Positions 46,669 through 55,243 of a DNA stretch of 64,000 nucleotides are shown here, one piece after another (the stretch's first letter is position 1; every line of letters begins with the position of its first letter). This DNA comes from Subtercola vilae. GTDB taxonomy: Bacteria > Actinomycetota > Actinomycetes > Actinomycetales > Microbacteriaceae. The DNA lies in assembly GCF_004923255.1 (NCBI RefSeq), contig NZ_QYRT01000008.1, forward strand, positions 62,001 to 126,000, given 5' to 3'. A program made the position numbers and the translations under genes. The notes below the pieces were generated by a model. It had not been told where the DNA came from, did not search any database, and was given only the letters and a program-made list of their open reading frames with translations.

Positions 46669-48561
46669 ATGACGAAAGGCAGAAGGCGCGCTGTGGCGAT
46701 TCGATCGATCGTGCGAAGGGCGGCTGCGGCGGCGCTCGTGGCGGGAGTGCTGGCGCTCGCAGGCGGTGGGGCGGCGAATGCCGCGGTGCCAGGTGCGGCC
46801 GGTGCGGCGGCTCCCCTCAGTGCCGTGCGTGGCGACGCGAACTCGTTCGATTTCACCAGCTACCACGGTGACTTCACGCTGGGCCGCGATTCGGCCGGGC
46901 ATTCGACGCTGTCGACGGTCGAGACCTTCGTGGCCCAGTTTCCGGCCGGCGACCAGAACCACGGCATCCAGCGGGCGATTCCCGAGAAGTACGACGGGCA
47001 CCCCACCGAGGTGAACATCGTGTCGGTGACCGACGGCGCCGGGCATCCGCGAAGCTTCACGACCGACTCGCAGAGCGGCCTGCTGCTCGTGACGGTGGCT
47101 GACGCGAACTTCGTGCACGGCGCGCAGACGTACGAGTTCACCTACACGCAGACCAACGTGACGAAGTTCTTTGCCGACACGAACGACGACGAGTTCTACT
47201 GGGACACGAACGGCACGGCATGGAAGCAGCCGTTCACGAGCGCGACGGCCACCGTGCATGTTCCGGCCGCGTTGGCCTCGAACCTGACGGGCAAGAACGC
47301 CTGCTACCGAGGCGTCACCGGTTCGACGAACACCTGTGACATTCAGGTGGGCACCGACTCGGCTGCCGGTGGCAGCGTTGTGACGACGGCCAGCCAGGCG
47401 CTGGGAATCGGCGAGAACGTCACCGTGGTGGTGGGGTTCACCGCCGGCACGTTCACGGCTCGGGATGACTCGTTCTTCGCCTCGGGCGCCGCGATCGCCG
47501 AGCTCGTGTTCGTCACTCTGGCGGTACTGGCCGCGGTGGGGGCCATGGCCTACCGGCTCACCGCGCTGAAAGACGGTGCCGGGCGGCCGACCATCATTGC
47601 CGAGTACACACCGCCGAAGGGCGTGAACCTGCTGCTGGCGTCGGCCGTCTACAAGCAGTCCGATCGGGCGCCCGCCGCGAGTTTTGTGAGCCTGGCGGTG
47701 CGCGGAAACATTCAGATCGTCGAACAGCAGAACGATGGCCGTGGCGCGAAGACGTACTGGCTGCGACTCGTCGGTGTACAGGGTCTCGACGACACCGAGC
47801 TCGCACTCGCTCGTGTGCTGTTCGGCGACACCCTGACGCCGGGCGCGTGGAAGCAGCTCGAGCGCCACGACACCGCGCTCAGCTCGGGCATCTCGTCGCT
47901 CGTGCAGTCCACGAAGCGCCTCGCGGTGACCGAGGGGTACGTGCGAGGCGGCGTCGGGCTGTTCAGTGGCCTCTTTGTGGTGGCCGCTGTGGTCATGGCC
48001 GGGCTTGCGTTCTTCATGTTTACGTTGGCTGTGAACGGCGACTACGGCGGGGCGGTGCCGTACGTGCTGCTGGCGCTGGCGGCTCTGTCGGTGGTGGTGG
48101 CGTTCGTCGCAGGAACGAAGAAGCCGCTCACGCCGAAGGGCGCCGAGCTGCGCGACTACATCAAGGGCCTTGAGCTCTACATCCGGCTGGCGGAGAAAGA
48201 CCGGTTCGCCATGTTGCAGAGCCCCGAGGGGGCCCTCAAGACGCAGGTCAGCGCTCCCGATCGTGGCCAAGTGGTGAAGATCTACGAGAAGCTGCTGCCG
48301 TATGCGGTGCTGCTGAACCTCGAGACCGAATGGTCGCAGGTGCTCGGCACGTACTACGAGAACCTCGGTACGCAGCCGGCCTGGTACGGCGGCAACGTCG
48401 GTGCGTTCAACGCGGCGTTCTTCGTGGCGAGCATCGGGTCACTGTCGAACGTGGTCGACTCGAGCCTGGCCGCGAGTACGCAGAGCAGCTCGTTCGGCGG
48501 CTCGGGCGGTGGCGGCTTCTCGGGTGGCGGTGGTGGCGGCGGAGGCGGCGGCGGGGTGTGA
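46669..48561 (+). CDS. DUF2207-family membrane protein with polyglycine tail
   Basis: A 630-residue protein: signal peptide (AAAALVAGVLALAGGGAANA) at about 14-35, an external beta-rich DUF2207 domain to about 265, a membrane helix (AELVFVTLAVLAAVGAMAY), a cytosolic middle part, two more adjacent helices near 430-480, and a C-terminus running into SFGGSGGGGFSGGGGGGGG. This layout matches the predicted-membrane DUF2207 family; the role is unknown. The glycine tail is coding and common in the family. Confidence 0.8.
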   Translation: MTKGRRRAVAIRSIVRRAAAAALVAGVLALAGGGAANAAVPGAAGAAAPLSAVRGDANSFDFTSYHGDFTLGRDSAGHSTLSTVETFVAQFPAGDQNHGIQRAIPEKYDGHPTEVNIVSVTDGAGHPRSFTTDSQSGLLLVTVADANFVHGAQTYEFTYTQTNVTKFFADTNDDEFYWDTNGTAWKQPFTSATATVHVPAALASNLTGKNACYRGVTGSTNTCDIQVGTDSAAGGSVVTTASQALGIGENVTVVVGFTAGTFTARDDSFFASGAAIAELVFVTLAVLAAVGAMAYRLTALKDGAGRPTIIAEYTPPKGVNLLLASAVYKQSDRAPAASFVSLAVRGNIQIVEQQNDGRGAKTYWLRLVGVQGLDDTELALARVLFGDTLTPGAWKQLERHDTALSSGISSLVQSTKRLAVTEGYVRGGVGLFSGLFVVAAVVMAGLAFFMFTLAVNGDYGGAVPYVLLALAALSVVVAFVAGTKKPLTPKGAELRDYIKGLELYIRLAEKDRFAMLQSPEGALKTQVSAPDRGQVVKIYEKLLPYAVLLNLETEWSQVLGTYYENLGTQPAWYGGNVGAFNAAFFVASIGSLSNVVDSSLAASTQSSSFGGSGGGGFSGGGGGGGGGGGV

Positions 48562-48595
48562 CCCCGGCCGGCCTCACTCACCCCTAACGGCGAAA

Positions 48596-49396
48596 TCAGA
48601 TCGCGTCGGACTCCACCGGTTCTGACGAGACCAGCTCGTAGACACCCTTCAAGATCTCGTCGGGGCGAAACGGGTACTTGTCGATCTCGGCCTGGTCGCT
48701 GATGCCGGTGAGCACCAGAATCGTGTGCAGGCCCGCCTCGATGCCGGCGACCACGTCGGTGTCCATGCGGTCACCGATCATTCCGGTGTTCTCCGAGTGC
48801 GCCCCGATCTTGTTGAGCGCCGAGCGGAACATCATGGGGTTCGGCTTGCCGACCACGTACGGCTCTTTGCCGCAGGCCTTGGTGATGAGGGCGGCAACCG
48901 CACCGGTGGCCGGCAACGGGCCCTCGGCGCTCGGCCCTGTCGCATCCGGATTCGTCACAATGAACCGGGCGCCGGCCGAGATGAGGCGGATGGCCCGGGT
49001 GATGGCCTCGAACGAGTAATTGCGCGTCTCGCCGACGACCACGTAGTCGGGGTTCGTGTCGGTGAGAATGAAGCCGGCCTCGTGCAGGGCGGTCGTGATG
49101 CCCGCTTCGCCGATGACGAAGGCCGAGCCGCCGGGCTGCTGCGATTTGAGAAAGGCTGCGGTGGCGAGGGCGGATGTCCAGATCGACTCTTCGGGAACCG
49201 TCAGCCCCGACGCCAGCAGCCGGGCGCTGAGGTCGCGCGGGGTGAACATCGAGTTGTTCGTCAGCACGAGGTAGGGCTTGTCTTCGTCTCGCCACTGCTG
49301 CAGCAGCTCAGCGGCGCCGGGAAGGGCCTGGTTCTCGTGGACGAGAACGCCGTCCATGTCGGTCAGCCAGCATTCGATTTCGTCACGGCGGGACAT
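48596..49396 (-). CDS. HAD-IIA phosphatase (NagD-like)
   Basis: A 266-residue HAD with C2A cap: motif I WLTDMDGVLVHE, motif II LTNNSMFTPRDL, motif III VVGKPNPMMF, and motif IV MIGDRMDTDVVAGIEAG. Known relatives dephosphorylate nucleotides, 4-nitrophenyl phosphate or phosphoglycolate. An AAGGAG ribosome site precedes the ATG. Monocistronic and convergent with the DUF2207 gene. Confidence 0.9.
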   Translation of the reverse strand: MSRRDEIECWLTDMDGVLVHENQALPGAAELLQQWRDEDKPYLVLTNNSMFTPRDLSARLLASGLTVPEESIWTSALATAAFLKSQQPGGSAFVIGEAGITTALHEAGFILTDTNPDYVVVGETRNYSFEAITRAIRLISAGARFIVTNPDATGPSAEGPLPATGAVAALITKACGKEPYVVGKPNPMMFRSALNKIGAHSENTGMIGDRMDTDVVAGIEAGLHTILVLTGISDQAEIDKYPFRPDEILKGVYELVSSEPVESDAI

Positions 49397-49479
49397 AGCG
49401 CTCCTTCGGGTGCACGGGTGCTCGCCTCTAGGGTACTGCGAGCGGCCTGCGTGCGCGCTGGTGCGGGCCTGTGCGCTTG

Positions 49480-49755
49480 CTATACCGCGCTGAGGCGGCC
49501 GACTTCGATCGCGACCACCGCGAAAACCGTCGAGGGGCTCACGAGCAGAAGCTCGACACCGGTGCTGTGCAGCAGTGGAACCAGCTCAGTACGGTTCTCG
49601 GCCACGATCTCATCGGCGTGGGTGCGAAAGATCTCTGCCATCTGCGTTGTCGCGAAATACTGGTTGCCACCGTGGCGAACGATTCGAGAGTAGGAGCTGG
49701 TCGGGGTGTTCTGGGCGGCGGCGGAGAGGGGCGAAATACGCTTGACGATGGGCAC
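49480..49755 (-). CDS. Small conserved-looking protein, unknown function
   Basis: 91 residues, no membrane segment: RIVRHGGNQYFATTQMAEIFRTHADEIVAENRTELVPLLHSTGVELLLVSPSTVFAV. The alternating pattern suggests a compact alpha/beta fold. Reality is supported by TAAATT exactly 6 nt before the GTG (49762-49767) and by normal codon-position GC. It is divergent from mntR across 89 nt. Confidence 0.6.
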   Translation of the reverse strand: MPIVKRISPLSAAAQNTPTSSYSRIVRHGGNQYFATTQMAEIFRTHADEIVAENRTELVPLLHSTGVELLLVSPSTVFAVVAIEVGRLSAV

Positions 49756-49832
49756 AAAAATAATTTACTGAAGCTAACTACTTCTTGGCAGGGATTGAAT
49801 TTCTGTACCGAGTATGCATTCGGCGGCAATCA

Positions 49833-49838
49833 TAGAAT
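49833..49838 (+). promoter_or_regulatory. Leaderless promoter -10 of mntR
   Basis: TAGAAT, 6 nt, ATG at 49845. The spacer gggggc could also act as a weak ribosome site. Confidence 0.5.
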
Positions 49839-49844
49839 GGGGGC

Positions 49845-50525
49845 ATGACGCTGCCCAATCTGACGAATGCGGCCCAAGATTATCTGAAGGTGATCTGGGC
49901 CGCCTCTGAGTGGGCGGAGTCGCCTGTCACGGTCAAACAGCTCGCTGAACGCACAGGAGTCAGCACGGCCACGGTCTCTGATGGCATTCGTAAGCTGGCA
50001 GGCCTCGGGATGCTCGAGCACGAGCCCTACGGCAGCATCGAGCTCACCGCGGCGGGCCGAGCGGTCGCCATTGACATGGTGCGCCGCCACCGCCTGGTCG
50101 AGACCTTTCTCGTCGAAGTGCTCGGCTACGCGTGGGATGAGGTGCACGACGAGGCGGAGGTTCTCGAGCACGCCGTCTCCGACACGCTCGTCGACCGCAT
50201 CGACCGGCACCTCGGTTTTCCCGCCCGCGACCCGCACGGCGACCCCATCCCCTCGGCCGACGGTCGGCCGCACCTGCCCGACGCGGTGCGTCTCAGCGAC
50301 GCCGAGCCCGGGCACTCGCTCGTGGTCTCGCGCATCTCCGATGCCGACCCGGCGCTACTCCGGTACGTGGCCGACAAGGGCGTGCTGCTCGACGTTCGGC
50401 TGACGGTCGACGAGCACCGCACCTTCGCGGGAGACGTGGCCGTGCGCCTCGGCGACGACGGCATCGCCGTTGAGCTGGGGCAGCGGGCGAGCGACGCGGT
50501 GTGGGTCACCGTCGAGGGCGCATGA
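49845..50525 (+). CDS. mntR: Manganese-responsive regulator (DtxR/MntR family)
   Basis: A 226-residue metalloregulator. Winged helix at residues 5-65 (AQDYLKVIWAASEW, VKQLAERTGVSTATVSDGIRKLAGLGML). The metal/dimer domain at 70-140 has H and E ligands in VRRHRLVETFLVEVLGYAWDEVHDEAEVLEH, then a C-terminal FeoA/SH3-like domain (GHSLVVSRISDADPALLRYVADKG). The nearby mntH with a palindromic operator argues for Mn rather than Fe sensing. Its stop overlaps the next gene as ATGA. Confidence 0.88.
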   Translation: MTLPNLTNAAQDYLKVIWAASEWAESPVTVKQLAERTGVSTATVSDGIRKLAGLGMLEHEPYGSIELTAAGRAVAIDMVRRHRLVETFLVEVLGYAWDEVHDEAEVLEHAVSDTLVDRIDRHLGFPARDPHGDPIPSADGRPHLPDAVRLSDAEPGHSLVVSRISDADPALLRYVADKGVLLDVRLTVDEHRTFAGDVAVRLGDDGIAVELGQRASDAVWVTVEGA

Positions 50526-50995
50526 GCTCGGCAGGCACGGGCGAACCGCTCTTTCGCGAGGTGTCCGGTGGCCCGATCTGGCTCCGGATGGCCGGGGTTC
50601 TTGTTCTCGTCGCTGCGGTGCTGCTCGTCGTCGACGCCACGGTGATCGACCCCGCTTCGTTCCAGGGCGGCGGGGCGATTGCCGCCGTGGTCGGGGCGGT
50701 GGTGCTGCTGGCAGTGGGCATCCTGCTGCTCGTGGTTCGCATCGTGGTCGAGGTGACCGTGGCCGAGGTGGCGCTCGCACTGGCCCCGCTGTTCACCGTT
50801 CGCTTCGCGCGCTCGGAGGTGGCCGGCGCTAAGGCGGTCGACATGATCGCCCGCGAGTTCGGCGGCGTGGGGTACCGCGTGCTGCCGGGCAATCGGCGCG
50901 GCCTGCTGCTGTCGTCGGGCACGGGCGTTGTCGTGACGCGTCAGCCGGGCCCGGGCGCGGCTGGGCCAGCGGCCGAGACCGTCTACACCGTGTGA
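50522..50995 (+). CDS. Small membrane protein downstream of mntR
   Basis: 157 residues with two adjacent hydrophobic helices at about 23-43 and 53-77, then a cytosolic tail with a PH-like or DUF3093-like strand pattern (EVTVAEVALALAPLFTVRFARSEVAGAKAVD). The tail ends GLLLSSGTGVVVTRQPG. The family is not firmly recognised. Translational coupling to mntR suggests a linked role. Confidence 0.65.
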   Translation: MSSAGTGEPLFREVSGGPIWLRMAGVLVLVAAVLLVVDATVIDPASFQGGGAIAAVVGAVVLLAVGILLLVVRIVVEVTVAEVALALAPLFTVRFARSEVAGAKAVDMIAREFGGVGYRVLPGNRRGLLLSSGTGVVVTRQPGPGAAGPAAETVYTV

Positions 50996-51051
50996 ACCGA
51001 TCGCCCGGCCGACCTCGTCGCCGCCCTCAAGAAGCGCTAGCTGCTCCTGCT

Positions 51052-51074
51052 CCCGCTCCTGTTGCGTGAGCGGG
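51052..51074. terminator. Hairpin between the mntR operon and mntH
   Basis: CCCGCTC (51052-51058), 9-nt loop, GAGCGGG (51068-51074), just past the mntH stop and after the convergent membrane-protein gene. It could serve both directions. Confidence 0.4.
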
Positions 51075-51076
51075 GC

Positions 51077-52345
51077 TCAGCCTGACCCGGTGACGGTCAG
51101 CGCGATGAGCGCCACGTTCAGGCAGACGATCAGCGCCGCGACCGCCCAGCAGAGCACGCGTAAGGGGAGTCGGTCGGCGAACGCTCCCATGAGCATCCGG
51201 TCGCCCGTCAACCTGAACAGCGGAACAAGAGCGAACGGAATACCGAGGCTCAGAAACACCTGCGACAGCACGAGTGCCCAGGTGGGGTTCACTCCGAGGC
51301 CGAGAATGAGCAGCGCCGGGATGAGCGTGATGACGCGGCGCAGCAGCAACGGAACACGCACCTTCAGCAGCCCAGCCATGATGGTGGCCCCGGCATAGCT
51401 GCCCACCGACGTCGACGCGAGGCCAGAGGCGAGCAGCCCGATCGCGAAGATCACGCCGATGACCGGCCCGAGCGCGGCGGTGATGGCGGCGTGGGCACCC
51501 GCGATGGTGTCGGTGCCGTCGACCCCACCCAGGTTCGCGGCGGCAATGAGCAGCATGGCGATGTTCACGGCGCCCGCGAGCAGTAGTGCAACCAGAACGT
51601 CGACGCGGGTTACGTGCAACAGGCGCCGGATGCCCGTGGGGCGGTGAGCGTGGGCATCGAGCGCTCTGCCGTGACGGTCGCGGGCGAGAGAGGAGTGCAG
51701 ATAGATGGCGTGCGGCATGACCGTGGCGCCGAGCATGCTCGCGGCGAGCAGCACCGTCTCGCCACCATCGAACTTCGGCACCAGGCCGCCCGCCGCGTCG
51801 CCCCAGCTCACCGGGCTCACCACGAGGCCGGCCAGAAACCCCACGGCGATGATGCCGAGCAGTGTCATGATGACGGTCTCGAACGGTCGCTGACCGCGGC
51901 GCGACTGCACGGCGAGAATGATCATCGAGATCACACCCACGATCAGCCCACCGAGAAGCAACGGCAGCCCGAACAGCAACTGCAGTGCGATGGCGCCGCC
52001 GATGACCTCGGCGAGGTCGGTCGCGGCCGCCACCAGTTCGGCCTGCGCCCAGAACGCCCGCCGCCCGCGCGTGCCCAGTCGCTCACCGAGCAGTTCGGGC
52101 AGGCTCTTGCCTGTGACGATGCCGAGCTTCGCCGACTGGTACTGGATGATCATGGCCATGCCGTTCGCCATCACCAGCACCCACACCAGCAGGTACCCGT
52201 AACGTGCTCCGGCCGTGAGGTTCGCGGCAACATTGCCCGGGTCGACGTAGGCGATCGCCGCCACGAAGGCCGGGCCGAGCAGAAAGAGCAGTCGGGCGGG
52301 CTTGGGTGTGCGCTGCTCTGGCGCCTTCACCTCGACCGTCGTCAT
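51077..52345 (-). CDS. mntH: Nramp-type Mn2+ transporter
   Basis: A 422-residue transporter with about eleven helices. GPAFVAAIAYVDPGNVAANLTAG supplies the helix-1 DPGN metal-binding motif, and ATVMPHAIYLHSSL the helix-6 MPH motif. It imports Mn2+ (or other divalent metals) by proton symport. ATG at 52345 is preferred over an upstream start at 52378, which would lie across the operator. Control by MntR is inferred from the palindrome 22 nt upstream. Confidence 0.94.
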   Translation of the reverse strand: MTTVEVKAPEQRTPKPARLLFLLGPAFVAAIAYVDPGNVAANLTAGARYGYLLVWVLVMANGMAMIIQYQSAKLGIVTGKSLPELLGERLGTRGRRAFWAQAELVAAATDLAEVIGGAIALQLLFGLPLLLGGLIVGVISMIILAVQSRRGQRPFETVIMTLLGIIAVGFLAGLVVSPVSWGDAAGGLVPKFDGGETVLLAASMLGATVMPHAIYLHSSLARDRHGRALDAHAHRPTGIRRLLHVTRVDVLVALLLAGAVNIAMLLIAAANLGGVDGTDTIAGAHAAITAALGPVIGVIFAIGLLASGLASTSVGSYAGATIMAGLLKVRVPLLLRRVITLIPALLILGLGVNPTWALVLSQVFLSLGIPFALVPLFRLTGDRMLMGAFADRLPLRVLCWAVAALIVCLNVALIALTVTGSG

Positions 52346-52367
52346 GTTCGACAGTATTGCACAATAA

Positions 52368-52383
52368 GTTAGATGCATCTAAC
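52368..52383. promoter_or_regulatory. MntR-type operator at mntH
   Basis: GTTAGATGCATCTAAC, a perfect 16-bp palindrome, lies upstream of an AATACT -10 (52352-52357) and covers the -35 position of mntH. It also lies just upstream of the divergent methyltransferase gene promoter. Confidence 0.75.
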
Positions 52384-52405
52384 AATCTGAAGAGGGGGTT
52401 GCGGC

Positions 52406-52411
52406 TATCGT
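52406..52411 (+). promoter_or_regulatory. Leaderless promoter -10 of the SpoU methyltransferase gene
   Basis: TATCGT, 6 nt, GTG at 52418; no Shine-Dalgarno. Confidence 0.5.
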
Positions 52412-52417
52412 GGTTGC

Positions 52418-53074
52418 GTGTCAGATGCCTCGCTTCCGCCCGCTGCAAACCCGTCGGTCGAACTCACGACGAACGGGGTGGGGCCGTGGGTCGGCGAGCG
52501 TCCGGAGGGCGACCAGTACGACCCCGAGCTGCTCGAGCGCGGCGACTCGCGCAACGTGATCGATCGCTACCGGTACTGGTCGATGACCGCCATCATTGCG
52601 GATCTCGACACCCACCGGCATCCGTTTCATGTCGCCATCGAGAACTGGCAGCACGACATGAACATCGGCTCGATCGTGCGAAGCGCCAACGCCTTCGCCG
52701 CCGACACCGTGCACGTCATCGGGCGCAAGCGCTGGAACCGGCGCGGAGCCATGGTCACCGACCGCTACCAGCACATCAGGCACCACGAGACGGTCGACGA
52801 CTTCGCGGCATTCGCGGCGGCGGAGGCCCTGCCCATCGTCGCGATCGACAACGTCGAAGGCAGCGTACTCATCGAGACCTTCGCCATGCCGTCGCGCTGC
52901 GTGCTCCTCTTCGGGCAGGAGGGCCCGGGTCTCTCGCCCGCCGCCCTCGCTGCCGCCTCGGCAACCGTCGAGATCAGCCAGTTCGGTTCGACCCGCTCGA
53001 TGAACGCCTCCGCGGCGGCCGCCGTCGCCATGCACGCCTGGGTGCTGCAGCACGTCTCCTTCCCTCGCGCCTGA
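52418..53074 (+). CDS. SpoU/TrmH-family RNA 2'-O-methyltransferase
   Basis: A 218-residue knot-fold methyltransferase: IENWQHDMNIGSIVRSANAF (motif 1, Asn/Arg), LFGQEGPGLSP (motif 2), and ISQFGSTRSMNASAAAAVAMHAW (motif 3, SAM-binding knot). It methylates ribose in tRNA or rRNA; the site is not predictable here. It lacks the N-terminal rRNA-binding extension of RlmB. It diverges from mntH. Confidence 0.9.
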   Translation: MSDASLPPAANPSVELTTNGVGPWVGERPEGDQYDPELLERGDSRNVIDRYRYWSMTAIIADLDTHRHPFHVAIENWQHDMNIGSIVRSANAFAADTVHVIGRKRWNRRGAMVTDRYQHIRHHETVDDFAAFAAAEALPIVAIDNVEGSVLIETFAMPSRCVLLFGQEGPGLSPAALAAASATVEISQFGSTRSMNASAAAAVAMHAWVLQHVSFPRA

Positions 53075-53176
53075 CCCGCGCCGGCTCTGGCCTGTACCTG
53101 CCGTGCCCTGCGCAACCTCCGCTTGGATTGCCTTGGCTTCGCGTCGGTCGTCGGGTGCCGGCCGAATCACGGAATA

Positions 53177-53231
53177 GGCGGCCCTCGTTCAGACCGCGGC
53201 GAATGGGGCGGAGGTGTGAACGAGGGCCGCC
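53177..53231. repeat. Perfect 15-bp inverted repeat with 25-nt loop
   Basis: GGCGGCCCTCGTTCA (53177-53191) is exactly inverted at 53217-53231. It may terminate the methyltransferase transcript, though the loop is long and a T-run is absent, or be a dispersed palindromic element. Confidence 0.7.
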
Positions 53232-53311
53232 GATTGCGTTTTTCAGCGCGAGTCGGGGCCGGATGAGGCGAACGGATGAGCCGGGTGGCCTGGCTGGCGT
53301 ATCGGAGGGCC

Positions 53312-53352
53312 CACCACGCGCACCACGCCACACGCACCACGCGCACCACGCG
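53312..53352. repeat. CACCACGCG tandem array
   Basis: Four copies of the nonamer (one with a final C, and a 5-nt interruption) at 53312, 53321, 53335 and 53344. Confidence 0.8.
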
Positions 53353-53406
53353 CACTCAGGCCCCGCGCCGCGGGTGCCGCCGGGCGTTCACGCCTAGGCT
53401 GAGCGC

Positions 53407-53745
53407 GTGGGGTATCTATTTCTGGCACTGGCGATCGCTTCGGAGGTCGTCGCCACGACGTTCCTGAAATTCACGTCGGGGGAGGGCGTGACGTTCGCGA
53501 ACCGGTGGTGGGCCTACCTCGTCGTCGTGGTCGGTTATGTGGCGTCGTTCGTGCTTCTCAGCGTCACGCTCAGCCGAGGAGTGCCGCTCGGCATCGCGTA
53601 CGCCGTGTGGGCGGGCGTGGGAGTGGTGGCGGTGACCATCATCAGCTGGCTCGTGTTCAAAGAGTTTCTGTCGTGGATGCAGATCGGCGGAATCGTTCTG
53701 GTCATCGGCGGTGTGCTGCTGCTCGAGCTCGGAGCAAAGCATTAG
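53407..53745 (+). CDS. Small multidrug resistance (SMR) efflux protein
   Basis: 112 residues with four membrane helices. The essential membrane Glu is in LAIASEVVATTFLKFT near residue 13, and GIAYAVWAGVGVVAVTIISW matches helix 3. SMR dimers exchange protons for lipophilic cations such as quaternary ammonium compounds. TAGGCT lies 6 nt before the GTG. It overlaps or directly abuts the MFS efflux gene. Confidence 0.92.
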   Translation: MGYLFLALAIASEVVATTFLKFTSGEGVTFANRWWAYLVVVVGYVASFVLLSVTLSRGVPLGIAYAVWAGVGVVAVTIISWLVFKEFLSWMQIGGIVLVIGGVLLLELGAKH

Positions 53746-55165
53746 CGAGCATCCGCACCGCCAGCGAAACATCGCACTACTGGTCGCCGCGACCTTCTTC
53801 ATGGAGAACCTCGACGGCACCATTCTCACTACGGCAGCGCCCAGCATCGGTGTCTCGCTCGGCGTACCCTCGCTGGCGGTCGGGGTGACGATCACCGCGT
53901 ACCTGCTCACCCTCGCGGTGCTGATTCCGCTCAGCGGCTGGCTGAGCGAACGCTTCGGCGCGCGCCCGGTCTTTCTGACAGCGATCGCCGTGTTCACCGC
54001 AGCATCCATTCTGTGCGCGCTCAGCCAGAATCTCACCGAGCTCACTGCCTTTCGTGTGCTGCAGGGCGCGGGCGGCGCCATGATGGTGCCCGTCGGCAGG
54101 CTCGCTGTGCTCCGGATGACCTCGAAGGCCGACCTGATTCGCACCATCGCTCTGCTCACGTGGCCGGCGCTCGCGGCGCCCGTCGTCGCTCCGCTGGCTG
54201 GCGGACTGCTCACCACCTACGCCACGTGGCACTGGATCTTTCTCATCAATGCGCCGCTCGGGGTGGCGGCGTTCGTGGTTGCCCTGCGCATCCTGCCGCG
54301 CGACCGGAGCGCCGCGGGGCCGGAGGCGCTGCCGGCGCTCGACTGGTGGGGTGTGCTACTGACCGGGTTCGGGCTGGGAGTGCTCGTCTATGTGGGGTCG
54401 CTGCTCGCCGATGGCGACACGAACGTCATCGAGCTGGTGATTCTTGCGGCGCTCGGGCTCGCTCTGGTGGGCGGCGCGACGGTGCACTTTCTGCGCGCCC
54501 GATATCCGTTGCTGCGGCTCTCGTCGATGCGCATCGAGACCTTTCGGCTCTCGCACGCGGGCGGCTCGATGTTTCGCATGACCATCAGCAGCATGCCGTT
54601 TCTGCTGCCGCTGCTCTTTCAAGACCGGTTCGGCTACTCGCCGGTGCTCGCCGGAACCCTCGTTCTCTTCGTCTTCGTCGGCAACCTCGGCATCAAGCCG
54701 TTCACCACGCCTCTTCTTCGCCGGTTCGGCTTTCGTTCGATGTTGCTCGGGGCGACCGGCGGTGCTGCGCTCAGCATGGTGCTCTGCGCGCTGCTCACCC
54801 GCGAGACGCCGCTGGTCGTGGTGGTGGTGCTGATGGTGTTCAGCGGAGTGGTGCGGTCGGTGGGGTTCACGGCGTACAACACCATCGCGTTCGCCGACAT
54901 CGAGCAGGCGGAGATGACCGCGGCCAACACGCTCGCCTCGACGCTGCAGCAAGTGGCGGCCGGCTTCGGCGTGGCCGTCGCTGCGGTGGCGCTGCGGGCG
55001 GGGGAGTCGGTGCCGACGGGAAGCCTGCTGCCGTCGGGGTCGTTCTCGTTCAGCTTTCTGGTCGTGGCGGTGCTGACGCTCGTGGCCTCTGCTGAGGCGC
55101 TTCGGCTGTCGAAGAGCGCGGGGGAGAACATCCGGCCCGCCCGCCGGGTGACGGCGACGCCGTAG
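53711..55165 (+). CDS. MFS drug efflux pump (DHA2/EmrB-QacA type)
   Basis: Up to 484 residues with about 13-14 helices. The first helix FFMENLDGTILTTAAPSIG has the DHA2 motif D1. Loop 2-3 is LSERFGARPVFL. The antiporter motif C lies in helix 5 (ALLTWPALAAPVVAPLAGG). The start is uncertain: the only early in-frame candidate is a GTG at 53711 inside the SMR gene, giving a 35-nt overlap and a Cys-rich leader. A non-ATG start near 53750 is possible. It probably shares the SMR transcript. Confidence 0.85.
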   Translation: MCCCSSSEQSISEHPHRQRNIALLVAATFFMENLDGTILTTAAPSIGVSLGVPSLAVGVTITAYLLTLAVLIPLSGWLSERFGARPVFLTAIAVFTAASILCALSQNLTELTAFRVLQGAGGAMMVPVGRLAVLRMTSKADLIRTIALLTWPALAAPVVAPLAGGLLTTYATWHWIFLINAPLGVAAFVVALRILPRDRSAAGPEALPALDWWGVLLTGFGLGVLVYVGSLLADGDTNVIELVILAALGLALVGGATVHFLRARYPLLRLSSMRIETFRLSHAGGSMFRMTISSMPFLLPLLFQDRFGYSPVLAGTLVLFVFVGNLGIKPFTTPLLRRFGFRSMLLGATGGAALSMVLCALLTRETPLVVVVVLMVFSGVVRSVGFTAYNTIAFADIEQAEMTAANTLASTLQQVAAGFGVAVAAVALRAGESVPTGSLLPSGSFSFSFLVVAVLTLVASAEALRLSKSAGENIRPARRVTATP

Positions 55166-55230
55166 CGATGACGTCGGGCACTGTGACCGGTGAACGTTAC
55201 GGCCAGGGCGCCACGCGCAGCCGAGCCGCT

Positions 55231-55236
55231 TAAGAT
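55231..55236 (+). promoter_or_regulatory. Leaderless promoter -10 of the ABC importer operon
   Basis: TAAGAT, 7 nt, ATG at 55244. The nearby sequence shows no riboswitch-like stem or thi-box. Confidence 0.45.
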
Positions 55237-55243
55237 TGCGACT

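Larger units (their letters stand above)
53075..53406. other. 332-nt intergenic region with repeats
   Basis: No gene is supported. It holds a perfect inverted repeat (53177-53231), a CACCACGCG tandem array (53312-53352) and the SMR gene's -10 TAGGCT (53395-53400). Confidence 0.7.

Noticed and set aside
48489-48558. Glycine-codon-rich stretch as a DNA repeat element
   Set aside because: It is the in-frame polyglycine tail of the DUF2207 protein, usual for that family.
53312-53352. CRISPR-like repeats
   Set aside because: Units are 9 nt and contiguous with no spacers, so this is a simple tandem array.
55166-55243. Thiamine riboswitch ahead of the NMT1-like importer
   Set aside because: The gap is short and lacks the conserved TPP-box sequences; a leaderless -10 explains the start.
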